In this document: positions 35,477 to 50,400 of the stretch, in pieces | Numbering within the stretch: the stretch's first letter is position 1 | Layout: every line of letters begins with the position of its first letter | Assembly (NCBI RefSeq): GCF_963576615.1 | Contig: NC_088714.1 | Coordinates: 32,210,643 to 32,274,642, forward strand | Origin: Watersipora subatra | Taxonomy: Eukaryota > Bryozoa > Gymnolaemata > Cheilostomatida > Watersiporidae | Length of the DNA: 64,000 bases | Direction of reading: 5' to 3' | Position numbers and translations under genes: made by a program | The notes under the pieces: generated by a model | Told to the model about the DNA's origin: nothing | Databases searched by the model: none | Seen by the model: only the letters and a program-made list of their open reading frames with translations

Positions 35477-38400
35477 CTACATAAAGAAACAGTTGACTGG
35501 TTATGGAAGTTACTCAGCAGACATTTATGACTGTGCAAGTCTAAGGCATAGACTCCGAGAATAGCATCATCTATGCTTATTCTGCTAAATTTGACATTGA
35601 TTTAGGTCTAGGAAAAAGTGTGCCGACTTGCAATTATAGGGTCTTTATAGTTTAAGTCAAAAAATAACAATAACATAAATTTTTTTGACATGATTGTCTA
35701 TTTTAAAGCAGATACTAGATTAATGCTTGGCGTTGGATGGATAATAAAAGATTGTTTGCACAAAAAATTAATTTTTACTCATCATGTACATTTGCTATTC
35801 TAACTTTTAATGAAGGTATTTTGTATATTTCTGTGCACTGTGTTTCGCTCTGTGTACTGTGTTTATTTCTGTGCACTGTGTTTCTTTCTGTGTACTGTGT
35901 TTATTTCTGTGTACTGTGTTTATTTCTGTGTACAGTGTTTATTTCCGTGTACCATGTTTATTTCTGTGTAGCGTGTTTATTTCTGTGAATCATGTTTATT
36001 TCTGTGTACTATGTTTATTTCTGTGTACCGTGTTTATTTCTGTGCACTGTGTTTCTTTCTGCGTACTGTGTTTATTTCTGTGTACTGTGTTTATTTCTGT
36101 GTACAGTGTTTATTTCTGTGTAGCGTGTTTATTTCTGTGTACCGTGTTTATTTCTGTGCCGGTGTTTATTTCTGTGCACTGTATTTATTTCTATGAAATT
36201 CTTAGTTTACTGGCTGCAATGCCAACCACAGATCTATACTGATTGCAATAGTCTTGTTGGCCATGTGAGCTTAAGCACTTTTTCCGTACGGGCACACATT
36301 TTTCTTTAGTATGGCTTCATGCATAACATTAGCTGCAGTGTTATGCGTGAAGCCATATAAGATTGGCATGTGTAATAAGTATGTGCCCAATTTATTCCAT
36401 ATCATAGCCAGTTGGACAGAAGTGATCAGATAAATGCCTTTTTGCAGAACTGGAGGTTCTGAGTTCAAATTCAGCGTGCAGCAAATTTTTAATTCCTTAA
36501 TCGCTATAACTGGACACGCAGACAGACAAAAATTGAGATTTATCATGATTCATGGTACCATGTGCAGCGCATAGACAGACAACTCCTTCTAGAATGCACA
36601 ATTGACTTGGTAAATCTGATGATGGTATATATTGACAGTAAATGAATGAGCAAAATGAACCTTAGTTGAGTGAACTGCATATAAATGATTAAATTATGAT
36701 ATCACCAAAAGATTTACTCTGTAGTCTAGGCTTACATTCCACCTACCACTCTCTCTAATATGAAGTAATCGTTCTCTCATACGATTACTTCATATCAGAG
36801 ATGAAGTATTATATCATCTCTTATATGAAGTAATACTCAGTGACATGTAAAGCGATGAGCTTGTCACCATGGTAACTGACCTGGTAGTCCGATTCCTCAT
36901 CACACTCCTCCACGATAGGGACAGGAACCTTGTACTCGTCTCCTATCGACATGCACCTGCCTTCTAGCATCATTTGAAAGTTCTTGTTGTACATCCAACT
37001 CTGAGGTGAATAATCCCCTACAATTGTAAGAATACAGTTGCAAGCTTCAAGTTTAAAGGTTCAATTGGTTTGCTGACTGAAGTACAAAATGCTTTCACTA
37101 GGGCAAGATAAAAAAATATTATGCTTGACTTTTTAGTATTTGTCTCGGTTTATTTACTTTGGAAAGTGATAAAAGCCATGCTAGTTGTCTAACGGGTGTG
37201 AAAAGACTTTAGCTAGTGCCATTTTAACAACTTACTGTTCTAATAAAAACGCATGAAAAGTTTTACTAGTTATAATAAAATTAATTTGTTGGATGTTTAC
37301 TATTTATCATAAACAATGGTAATGAAAAAAACTCGAGTAAACAGTTATCGCTTACCAGTTTCACAGTCTCTGAGTACTAGCTGGGAGTCGCCACCTCTTT
37401 CAACACATTCGCGCCCAGTTTGGGTCAGCATGCCAACTTCCTCCATCTCCTCCCTAACACATTTTACTACACAATATATACTCTGGGACTATCATCAAGT
37501 TACACAGGCTATTTTAGCTTCTTAGGTTAAGCACTTATAAATAGATTTTTGGAATCATAGTGCAGTATTTTATACTCAGCCAATTGCTGTTTTACTGACA
37601 GTATAGCCAGTTTACAAATGCTTCACTATGACAGGTTAGACAACCAGATCCTATTATTTGGCAGGAACCAAAGAATTCCAAGCCATAAGCTAATTTGCTA
37701 TAACCATATTGCTAATACAATTACTGTATGTTAGTTTTGCTTTTTCTAACAAAAGATATAAAACATGTTTTTTTAAATTAAAGGATGATCATACGACAAA
37801 CCTAGGATTGAAAATACCCTTACCCTAGAGAAACGAGTTTCATCACAAAGAAAACAATTGCTAATGGGCAGCTTTTGATGATTTCCTTATAACTTTAGTT
37901 AACCGTAGTGATCTGTATCTACAGATCACTATGGCATTGATAGGGTTTAGGGTTATCACTGTAGCCCTTATAAGTTATAAGGGCTACAGTGATCTGTAGC
38001 TACAGATCAATCAAATTTCTCCCTGTTAGTTGATCTTTTGTCAATTTGAAAAGCTTTATCTTGGAAGTTGTCAACACCTTTTTGCACTGGTATTTGACTT
38101 CACAGGAAAGTAACGCCAGTAAGCCTTTCTATGCAAAGTATGAAATATCGAGGTGCAGATGCATGGATGGGTCAAATACTGTACAATATTATTGCGCCTG
38201 CCCACCTATGATTAAAATAGGTTTCTTACAAAATAGACAATAAATTCATTCATGATATACATAAAATCGGTGCAGTCAACAAAATTTTAAAAACATTACC
38301 GAATGCCGCTCAGAGGAGACAAGAACAGATAACTTCATAAAGGTTTATTAACCGATAAGACTACGCTTGGAGATCGCATTCACAAAATAAATATCTTATG

Positions 38401-41400
38401 TACAGATGTGAGGGCAACAGAGAGAAAGGCCTTCATGTATGCTCATCATACAATAAAACTACAAATATCTATGTATCTATGATATGTTAATCAAAATTCA
38501 AATCAATAACAAATGTTTCACGCGTGGAAAGCAGCTAGCACCAAAAATGGTTGAACAAAGGAAAAATTGCAACAATCTAAAATTGAAATGGAGAATATTT
38601 CTGAAGCAAAAATCTCCTTAAACTAAATAAAAAATTAGTTCTCTTTACAAAACTTGCTTTCCCTAACTATACATAGGCTTTTCACTACATAGCTATTCTT
38701 GGAAGACATCACATGACTCGGTGATTGAATCAGAAAAGCTAGAAATTCTCTTCTACTAATACACCAAAACATTTCCAAAAGTGATTTTTGCCGACTTTCT
38801 GTGAAATAAAAAAAGAAACATAGAACCAAGTACGACTAGCATATTTTATGTAATACAACCTGAGCGGTTTGTTTACGCTACAAAATAACAGGAAGTAGGA
38901 TGCAATGAAATACACACATGCTGCTGCACAGCGATAAGTGAATTAACAAGGCAAATGAGAGCGGATAAATCAGCTGATAGTGCATGAGAGAGCGACTTCT
39001 GATAGTTAGTCGAGATAGAGCTGATAAAGTGGAAGAACTGGCCCCAAATCACTGCTTCCTAATCTTTTGTCTGCAACAGATCAACCCGAATCACCTGTAA
39101 TCACCTGTAATCACCTGTCACCAAGCGAGCGTAAGATAAAGGGCACCCATTTCTGAATCAGCTGATTACACCTTGATAAGAACCAAACTTATCAAGTTGT
39201 AATCACATTAGTGGCATTTGCTTTTTGATAAATGACTAGAAGTCTCTTCACTAAAAGGTTCCATTTTGGTGGCACAAAAATTACGTTATCCAGATAACAT
39301 GTTATATTTGGATACTATTATGCATTGAACCATTGATTTCCATAGAGGTATTACGGTATCACTTCGATAGAACCAGAAAAATGGTTTTCTACACTATTAG
39401 ACACATATTTACTAGTCTTTAAAAAGCTTTTGAGAGTAGTCATTGTTGCACCAAGTAGTTTGGCAATATATGCATAAACTCGTTTGCTAGAATTTTAATT
39501 AGAATAATAAAATATTCAGATAAAACCTTAACAAAACAGAACTCCTTATGCAAATAATTATGAACTGAATAGAAACCGATGAAAACTTGTTTTTTATCAA
39601 CATGAACAATCTGCTACTATTTGATACATGATGATTGCAGATTTCTGGTCTGTGATGCTTAGAATTAAGTGTTTTCCATAACACTAAAATATGTCATAAC
39701 TACTGCTTTATAAAAAGCTTGAGCTCCATCGAACTATGGAGAGCTGAAGGAATGTTGACCGACAAAAAAAACATTAAAAAACCACAAAGATTTCCCATTG
39801 ATAAGGTTAGTTTTCTTCACAACACTAAAAATAAAACACTAGCAGTAATTTCAACTTTAATATAGATAAGACAAATACCACTTAACACTATTTGACATAT
39901 ATACAGTAATTGTTGTATATAAGTACAGACTTATCAAAATACAATTAGCTAAAAGCAAAAAATACACAAATTATAAAATGTGCCCGGTTTTGATGTCGTA
40001 GTCATCAGGTGGAGCAATCAGAAAGCAGAAACCACTAGCATCCACAACCAGCACACTCAAAGCTTAGCAATCAAAAAAGACAAATCTTATTCACTCCATA
40101 GAGGTAGCCAATTAAACTCTCTATCTAGCCTATACCACACCTGACAAAACTCTAACATAGACAAACAACTTGGAATGCCGTACTACATCCTACTTGTGAA
40201 TATACATGAAATGCGAATTTTGCCATCAATATAACTCAAAGATATATATTCTTTTAAAATCGTTCTAAGGATACAAAAATAACATAGTGATAGCACTATT
40301 GACATTAGAATTATCACACAAATGTTTATGAAAAGTACCTATAGCCAAGGCAAACTAAGAAATCTTCTAACATCTGGTATAAAATGATGATTTGATTGTT
40401 TCAAATAATTTTTTTAAACCATCCATAATGTTCTTTCGCAAAAGAAAGGAAAAAAGCTCGCAGAAATTGCTTTGAAGCTAATAAAATTTTTTGGTTGAAA
40501 GCAATTTTGTAATGAAGAGCTTTAGAAAAACATTATTTGAAACACAATCGAAACTCCATTTTATACCAGGTGTCTGAAAATTTCAGTCTGCACTGACTAA
40601 AGAAACTAAGTAAAATTTAATTTTATTGGTGTTTATCACAGTAGGAGCAAAACATCAGTCGACAAGACTCTGTTCTTAATCAATGTGTTAATCATGGACA
40701 ATGAATGCTACTCTAGTAGTGTCGTGTGAGCTTCAAAACAGCCAGAGCGACCGCTGCCGATATAAACAGCTTTATTGTGAGCGCATGTTTCCAGTGAGCA
40801 TGCAAGCACTTACTTTAGCTCTGGGTATATGTTGACAATGAACCACTCAAAGGATTTACACTTCAATCGCTCTCTCAGCTTTTTCCTTTCCATTATGCTG
40901 AAATAATAATAGCAACTATAGCACCAACATTGATTACATCGCTATGTGCAGACATTTCCACCATTGATAAGGCAACTCCAAAAACCAGAGGGCATACCAA
41001 ACCCGACTTCAGTTTATAGGCCTCAGCCATTACTAGAAGCTTGACTCAAGTCAATACAGGTAAAAATTGAGTACAGATATAAGCTCATGTCACTGCACCA
41101 GAATGTTGATCAGTTTCTCCTGTTGAGTTCATCTCTCAGCAGCTGCCAAACAACTTAGTGACATTATTAAAAGCAAGGCAACCTCAAAGTAGTTCTTCTA
41201 TTTACTAGAAGTACAAGGTGGGCTGCGGAAGATGTTTGAGAGATGTTTGGATAAGATAGGACATATCTCTCCTTCAGCCATGCTTAGACAACTGTAAGGC
41301 TGTATTATACATGACAGATATGTATCTCTCCTTCCACTGTCCTTAAACAACTGAACATTTGCCTTATACAAGCCAACATGTATGTCTCCTTCAACCAAGA

Positions 41401-44400
41401 TTGGACAACATCACAGCTGTGAGAATGTGTGTCAGGTATATCTCTTCTCTCGCAATGCTATGATAACAGTACAGCTGTTTCAAATCATTCGCAACCATTG
41501 TGAGTATAATCGTGTATTGTGATCGTTGCTAGGCTACCAACATGAGTTATCTCACCTTGAAACTTTAGCCATTCCAAGTATTGTCATTTCTAAGTTATGA
41601 AAGAAAAATTTAGATTATTATGTAAAATAAAATTTGACTAATCCCGTCAAAATCAAAACTTTGTCTCAATGAAATATTCTGCAATAATTATAATCAAAAT
41701 ACTAAAGCTATGTTGACATCAACATAAACCATAAAACATCATGGCGGCTTCAAACTAGATCGACCGCGATGAGTTTTCTGTTGACTCTAGAAGTGAAGAT
41801 GCAGAGTCAGAAAAGGTAAGAAGGTAAAGGACTGCACAAACCAAATTCTAAAAACAATTATTTACCTTTCAATATTATTAACATTTAATTCTGCCAATCT
41901 GAATTGTTATGTTCTAATAAAAGAATGCATTTTCTAGTGAGTGAGTGTTAGGTAGTTAGTGTAAATCGCACAAAAATTAGTCGGTTGCAAATGAAATCAT
42001 AAAGACGAAACGTCACACATCCAACCAAATTTATTTATTTGCAATCTTATTTGACCTCAAACAGGTGACTCTATAATTTTTATTCTCTACAACTACAAAA
42101 ACTATACACACACTGCACACTAACGAGCTAATAATTTTACAACAAACTTCACGTATCATAGTGCTAGTGCTCAATCTAAAAATACAACTATAGACAAATT
42201 TGGTTGTAGTCAGAAGTGCAGATGACACCTTATCTACATAAGAGACATACGAAGAATGATGTAGTACACGTACTTTCCAAAAGGTACATGCTTAGCAGAG
42301 GGTACAGCCTTGTAGTAGTGCTCCTTGTAGTCGTCCATCCAGACTTCGGCAGCCCTCCTTGTATTTCTAGCAAACAGAATAACTACTCATAAGACTGCTG
42401 GTATACTCTTAAGACTGTGCTACAGTCCCACCTTCAAACCTAATTGTCCAATAGCAGTGTACATCAACGCACCAGTTGATGTACACTGCTATGTGTACAT
42501 CAACCTGAGAGTTGATGTACATGTAGCAGTGTACAACAACTTGAGTTTACTTGCGACCACAGCCTAAACCTAGTATGAAACAAAACTGGCACACATAGCC
42601 TGAAAACTAACATCAGCAAACCAATTCATAAGTAGCTTCAAACACTGGCCATTGCGTAGGGATACATAAGCTAGTCTGTTGTACTGCATTGTAACAAGCG
42701 TAACAAGAAATATAATACAAATAGTGATTAAAACAAGTCATCCAACTCCCAACCAATAAACACAGATTCTGTTGAATTTAGAGAGGCAGCTTCTCAACTG
42801 CTGATGGAAGAATTAACAGTTATAAGAAGAACATATAAATTTTCAAGGACTCTGTTGTGCTATGTGGGTAGCCAACCTCAGACCAGCATAGATTTTAGGA
42901 TAAATCAAATAATGTAGTTGCGATTTCTAGCTATCAACTACAATGATATCATTACAGTAATCATGGAGACACTACTAGTAGGTACAATACAACTGCAGAC
43001 TAAACACTAGAACCTCCTATACATTCATGAAGCTTAACCAAACAAATAAATATGTTTGGTTTCACTTTTTAAGAAACAGCTCATCCAACCATTAAGGATG
43101 AGGTTGATGGCTAATGAAGTTAACCATTAACCGTGTCAGGCATATTATATTATAAGGCATGCTCCATATTATAAGACATACTTAGCAAAGACACGACCAC
43201 TGCCGCCAGGGAATGTGTAGGGATGCTGTTTCCTGAAGACATGCCCGACCCTGCTGCAGGGAATGATTTCAAGGCTGCCATGACATTGCCAGACACGGAA
43301 GGAGATCTCGAGGTTCTCTCCACCCCAGACTTCCATCTGCATGTCATACTTGCCAACTTCATTGAACCAGCTCCTATCGATACTAAACAGACCGCCAGCT
43401 ATCATCGGTGTTCTACAGAAAAACATAGTGACCAATCCGAAAAGAGTCATCAACCATTTATAGTAAAAACTCCTCAAACTTTCAACTTGACACAGTCAAG
43501 CCTCTACTTTCAATTACTAATTTTTATAAAATGTGGCCTAAATTTGTAAAAAATATTTTTCAATATATTACATTATTCCCACATAAGAATTGCAAAATTT
43601 CTTGAAAGATTGCGTATGAAGATACTGATGAAATTTAAACTAAAACATGAAATACAAACCTTATCGGGGCGATAGGATTACTTGATCTGGCAGCAATCTC
43701 TTCCGCTGACATAGAGTCCCATTTAAAAACAAGATTCCAGTCAAACCCTCCTTTGAGATTGCTGGCAGCAGCCACATAGTCAAAGTTATCCATGTTTATG
43801 ACATCTATCACAGGAGAGACAACCGCTTTCTTACTCTGAATGTGAAGAGAAAGATGTATTACCAACAAGCTTGATAAACTGGAGAGCTGTACAGAGTTTT
43901 CAGCTAAGAAATGAAAAGTCAAAGATAATCCGATTATTAAACAAGGAAAAACGATTCCAAAGGCAAATACCACAAAGATAAAGACCTTATAACTTACACA
44001 TCTCAACTAGTTTCCAAGCTCGACACCCTTTCTTATTAGTGTTCATAATCTATATTTTACTTCCAAGTGTGAGCCAACTAGCAACAAATGCTTTTCATCT
44101 AATGGTACAGTCATACTTCAACTTACGAGCTTAATGCGTTCCGAGACTGAGCTCGTATGTCAATTTACTCGCATGTTGGTGCAATTTATTTATATATAGA
44201 ACAATTAAATATATATTGATTGGTTTCCATACTCTAAAAAAGCAAATAAAACACTCAAAACAAGATATTGTAACAGAAAGAACATGTTGGTTATTGTCCT
44301 TACGTACTACATGCTTTCAAAAAGCAACAAATAAAAAATAATGCAAGGAAATGTGATTAATTAAAATGTAAAATTAAATACATACAAAAGCAGTTAACAC

Positions 44401-47400
44401 TCGCATTTGCCAGGGAGGGAGATACAAGTTATCCTTCGTTACAACAGTTGACTTTGATAAATTTGGATTTTATCAAAGTGTTAAAAGACAAACTTAGAAG
44501 CAAACCTAAAAGCAAACTTTCATTTTCAACTAAACGTAATTAAAATTTCTTCGGCGTTCATAGTTTGAAATTTCTCACTGGTTAGCGAGAAATCTTTCCT
44601 TTTTTTCGCTTTCACGACTAGCCGGCCGTTTTAAGATAAACCTATCTAAGGACGTTTGCCTTTGTCGCCCTTGCAACATGTTGCGATTAGGACGAACACA
44701 GGTGTCGTCACAAATGGTTAATGCACGACCACTAGCCAACTTGTCCGAATGTCTATTAAACAGTTTGGATAGATAGCGCCGGCCTTTTCACATAGCATCG
44801 TTTCAGTTACGCTGTCACCGGCCAATTGTTTGTCCAATGCCATCAGCAGTCGTGAAGATCGCTGCGCCGTTTAGAAACTATGGTTAGTCCTTTTGCGAAC
44901 TAAATGCCCTGAATATAATCCTTTTGTTTGATAATTATGAATGTATTTCTGTCATATTGCCGAGCTAGCTCAATCACGCATACACATTTCGCATATTTTT
45001 TAATAATTTTTCGTTTAATATCAATTGTTATCATTTGCTTAGTCTTTGCATTATCTTTCATTTGACTGACAAACTTTTGGTCTACGCACAGTACTTTTAA
45101 TTCACATAATTCTGCAGTGGAAATCGCGCACAAAAACACGGTACAAAAGTATAACCTGAGCAGTTGGAAAATACAGAGTGATTCTGTTCTCATAAAACAC
45201 TTCCGGCATACTTGGCAACTGACTCAAGTGCTCGTATCTCAAACATGGCTCGTATGTTAGTGCTAAAACTTGCTTGAAAGCTGGCTCGTATCTCAAGTTT
45301 CTCGTACGTTGGAGCACTCGTAAGTTGAAGTATTACTGTACAGACAAACTTTGACATACAATCTTAGCATGTTCTGATATTTGCTTTTCATGTTAAAACC
45401 ATCACATGTCGGAATAATCTTTTCAACCAAAATATTACACTTTGCTTTAGTCAATACTTATAAAACAATAATAATAAATATTTCAAGTAATTGCACATAG
45501 AATTAAAACTAATGCATTATGTAGAACTATACAAAAAATTGGTAAGTAAAAATTTGTCTTCTTTACTGTGGTTTGTTTATTTCAAGTTTTAAATTCGAAG
45601 AATAAATATAAGGAAGGCTTTTTCTAAATGCTTACATCATCATCTCCTCTTTGCTGAGTTAGCAGAAGCATTTAAAAAAAAACATACTTATTAATCCTTG
45701 AGGTATACATGCCAAGGCAAACATATTTTAAGTTATCAAGTTTCTAAGTGTTAAGTGTCAAGCCTAGAGTATACCAGTGTAACACACTTCATTAAGTGTC
45801 AAGTGTCTAGTGTCAAACCTAGAGTATATCAGTGTAACACACTTCATTAAATGTCAAGTGTTTAGTGTCAAACCTAGAGTATACCAGTGTAACACACTTC
45901 ATTAAGTGTCAAGTGTCTAGCCTAGAGTATACCAGTGTAACACACTTCATTAAGTGTCAAGTGTCTAGTGTCAAACCTAGAGTATATCAGTGTAACACAC
46001 TTCATTAAGTGTCAAGTGTCTAGTGTCAAACCTAGAGTATACCAGTGTAACACACTTTATTAAGTGTCAAGTGTCTAGTGTCAAACCTAAAGTATACCAG
46101 TGTAACACATTTCATTGAATGAATCTGTGATCATCTCTAGGCCAACCAAGTCCTTGCTGAGAGAAACATTGCATTGTCACGGAAGGCAATGCAATGTTCA
46201 TGAGCAGCATTCTGAAGTGTACTTACTAGTACCTTGATATACAACTGCTAGTAAATACTCACAGGAGACAAGGTAGCAAAATCAATACTACATGTATGTA
46301 AATCTCTCCCTCACGAATTTTCCATGCTGTGAATAGATTCGGAATTGCTTCCTCTACGAATCATGTAAACGGTAAAATCCAAACGCATTTGATGCCGTTT
46401 CACTAGATTAGTGTGAAGGTATTGGTGGTATCTTTGAGATCATAAAAACGCTCCCTGCTGATGGATCCAAATCGATAATACTTGGCTAAGCTCTTCCCAG
46501 AAGAAGTAAAATAAAATTCCATGCAGGTCTCTGCTACAAAAACCTACAACCGCTACTCACTACCTATTCTGGTTGACTTTCTGTCCTTACATTAACATTT
46601 ACATTCCAAGGATGGGTTGCTGGATGAGGATGACGAAATAATAACTTTTTAGTGCAACTAATTGACAACACATGAATTTAAAAGTGACCTTGACCTGACA
46701 GTGAGTCTTCTTTAACAAGTTTTGTTAGAAGGATACATCACAAATCTTGAAAAGATCTATAGTGCGACCCCGAACCATAAAAAGCGCTAAGGCGTGATTC
46801 TGTCTGCAAGCGACAACTCCGAAACCCATTCGAAGAATGGAAACGTAGTGCATGTGAATCTGACCAGGAAGTAACCAATTGGAACTGACCCTAAGGCCAA
46901 CTATGGTTACGAGAAAGGCTCACCTCATGTATTCGGTGTAAAAGAGGCTCAAGCCACTGTTCGTTGCATTCGCAGTGACTGTCGAGAAAGGTCAACACCG
47001 TCCCGGTTGCTGCGTCAGCACCCTTCACCCTTGACCTCATAAGGCCCTCTCTTTTTGCATTTCTAATGACTGTAACTTTGTTAATACTAGCCAAAGCATG
47101 ACCGTCTTCCGCTGTAATGAGCACATCGAATCGATCTCGTGAGCCAATATACACGCGATGATAAATCTTAGGCAAAGCAAGGCACACCCAAGTAAAAAAG
47201 CAGACCAAATACAAAAACTCATTTTGTAAGTGAAACAGGGTAATTTACCTAACCCTACCAATAATAATAATAATAGTAACCTAACCCTATCAATAACAAA
47301 AAAGCAACCGGTAACATATCTAGAAAATATTAAAGGCAGAGTTACTTTGATGAATATTTGTTCAAGTAAACCTTTCTGTAAAAAACAACTTCAAACTATA

Positions 47401-50400
47401 AATATGTATGCCTAAATGGTGTAGATAGGCTAGTGAAAACCTATTTTAAAGACGCACAGAACAGAATAAAGACAAATTATTAATGCTATTATCAAAATTT
47501 TCTATATTTTATAAAAAAAATTTCTATATTCAAGAGTTTTTTTTATCAAAATGCAACAAAATAGTCATATGCATAACATAATTAGTGCAAGGCAGTTTAT
47601 ATTTTAGATTAGTGCAGCCTGAGAACCTAAATAGTGATTAATAGAAGCTGAAGATGGTGGGGCGGGTGTCAAGAACTCACCAAAACTTTATCATCATTAG
47701 AGCTATGGAAAGAGCTGAAACCACTTAAAAAATGTATTTGCTATTACAAAAAAGAGGGCGAAACTCCAATAGAGTAAAAATCAAACTAAGTACTCTAGGA
47801 ATTATTCTTATAAAGAGATTTTTCGTAAGAATATCTCACATTTAATATCTGCAATAAATATATTTCGCCTAATGACCCCCACACTATAAATCTCTACTAT
47901 GATAAAAGTTGTTTCTGTGCATTTGAAGCCACAGCTGAATGTAGGGAAAAAGATTGCAACATACTTCCAACTCGCAATTTTCGGCATAGTGGACCAACAC
48001 TAACAACTGCGCCAATCAACCACATAAAGGAATTTCAGAATAATTATACACATACTTATTCTCTGCACTTTATCGGTACACCTGACAATCACTTACAGCG
48101 CACTGAATTGGCTGGGTACTAGTAATAATGTATTTGTATCATAAAAGCAGTAGAGTTCAAGAAAAAAAAAGGCCGAAAAAATAGCAAGGAAAAACAAACT
48201 TCGCTACTATTCTAGCCAATCCACACCTGATAGTCGAAATTGACTGCTCTAACCTACTAACATCAGCCTAACATCAGCAATGCGATTTCATGAATGACTG
48301 AGCAATCATAGTTTCAAGTATTTATAGAGTTCAAAAGCATACTAAAAAAGTAGAAGACAAATCCCAATTAGATGCACTTACGATCATCACTGTAGTCATC
48401 TACTAGTATGATCTCCTTTATGAGAGAAGCTGGACTCCTGTTCAGGACACTGAAATTTAAGGTTAGATGTCAATGTTGGGCGTTATTGAACATCTGTGTC
48501 TAGGCAACCAGCTGCCCAAATGTATTGCAATCTCAAAAACTAATGTAAATTTACTGATGAACAACCCAACTAAAGGGTTTCTCTGTCAGCAGGATACAAC
48601 AACAATTTAATATAACTCTGATGACAGCAGATCATAATACTTACTAGCAATAATAATAGTAGCATATTTTAGTAAAAAGAAAATGAATAGTAAGACTAAG
48701 ATGAAATGACAACTAACATATTAGATAGGGAGTTATCATCTCATGTAACACCACATTAACACCGCATGAGATTTGGATGCTCTATAAACACTTGATAAAC
48801 CATTTGGTATCAGATTACATGAATACTATTGTTTTCAGATATTAATGATGTGAATATTTCAGCGACATCAGGATAGCATAATTGAACTAGCTTCAAGGTG
48901 AAAACACACTAGGTGATTTTATCGCGTGCGCCACGAGAAGCGCGAAGATATCGCTGGCGTGTGCCTGAACACATTTGAGCGATTCACCGGCAAACCATAC
49001 ATGGGCACACTTACAAACTGCCAATAAAATTCAGTATAATTATTTTCTTCGGAACTGTTAATAAATTCAAGTCAAAATGGCACCTTCCAGACAACGACGT
49101 AAACAACTTCCGCTTTTATTATTAGGCCTATCTAACTTTCATGGAATGTACACAACACAAAGACAGAAGAAAAAAATAATTCTTGTATTTTAATAGTAAT
49201 ATTTTACAATTTTTATTTATAGTTTACTTTATAGTAGTTTTCATTTTTAATATATAATAAATATTTAACATTCTCAATATGGTCAACCTGCGCAACAATT
49301 GACTCCCAAATGTTGGTTTTCAATTGGGTTTCTTTGTAATTTTTGTGTGTTGTGTCATATAGAACTGGGTGTGCTCTTAGTACATATAAGAAAAATGTAG
49401 GGTTCAATTTGATGATGTTTCAATCGTAACAAAATAGCAAAATGTTGTTGCTGTGTGTTGGTGAACGTCGATACAAAAAATTATCAGCCATAGAATTGCA
49501 TTCTGGGAGAAATCAACCAATCAAAATGCATCTCGCATGCGCTAAAGTTGTGAGAGAGAATGTCTAGCATTATCGCTGATTGAGTTCTAGCGCAGAGTAG
49601 CGGCACGCAGCGCGATAATGCACTAAATATCGCCTAGCCTGTTTGCACCTTTAAGGTCCACCTACTGTGATCCTGAGCACCTACAGTGGTCCTAAGGCTC
49701 AGCTAGTATGGTCCTAAGGCTTTCCTTTTGTGGTCTTGAGGCTTAAAGGTTGGTTTGCAACAACATTCACATGACAGTTATTTGGTATCAAAAGATTCAC
49801 CATGTTTTACTCTGCTGTGCTGTAGGTGCCAAATATGTGGGAATGAGATTACAAGCTCTAAAAGCTCAAAAACGAACAGTTAATCGCAGCCATCACGAGA
49901 ACGCCGCAAGTTGGAATCCCTTTCCAAAACGGCTTAAATGGGACGTAGTTGAACAAAATGGCATCTGTTTACCCTTTCACGCAACCTCATTCGTCGAAAT
50001 ATTTTCACAAATATACTTCACGCGTTCAATAAAACCATGTCTATTATCCTTACGCGTCTATTTCATCATCATTGTAATGCTGTCACTTTGAGCACTGATA
50101 TCTCAAAACCTACCGTAAAAATTTGTTTAATTTTTAACCTTAGCTCGAAGGAGTGCATATCATCCTCTGATGGACATGATGAGCCTGTTGGTCGCCTGTG
50201 ATAGTCAGAAAATGCTGCAGAAATTGTTCGCCCCAATTGGCAGGAAGTATGGGTCACATGATCAGATTACGACTAGATGATTAGACCAAACTGAAATGAA
50301 ACTGTGAAGTAGTGGGCATCTATATTTGATACAGGGTCTTCGGTAAAACCCGAAGTGTTTGTCATAAACTAGTGCTACGACAAGTTTTATATTCAGCCTT

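Larger units (their letters stand above)
44108..45338 (-). mobile_element. Tigger/pogo-type DNA transposon, decayed
   Basis: Terminal inverted repeats of 22 bp (cagtcatacttcaacttacg at left, matching inverted at right with one mismatch) flanked by TA on both sides, the pogo/Tigger target duplication. A second inner pair carries ctcgta motifs. The minus strand keeps pieces of a CENP-B/pogo-type transposase (next entries), so it is a deleted and mutated copy. It lies in GALNT2 intron 5. Confidence 0.82.

Noticed and set aside
35737..36242. Cys/Phe/Val-rich frames
   Set aside because: Translation of the 19-bp minisatellite; looks membrane-like only because of T-rich codons.
39978..40062. Minus-strand stretch reading [19 protein letters not shown] before a stop
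   Set aside because: Looks like a C-terminus but its acceptor phase does not fit GALNT2 exon 9, and exons 10-12 complete that gene without it.
43223..43549. 108-codon plus-strand frame
   Set aside because: Antisense shadow of GALNT2 exon 7.
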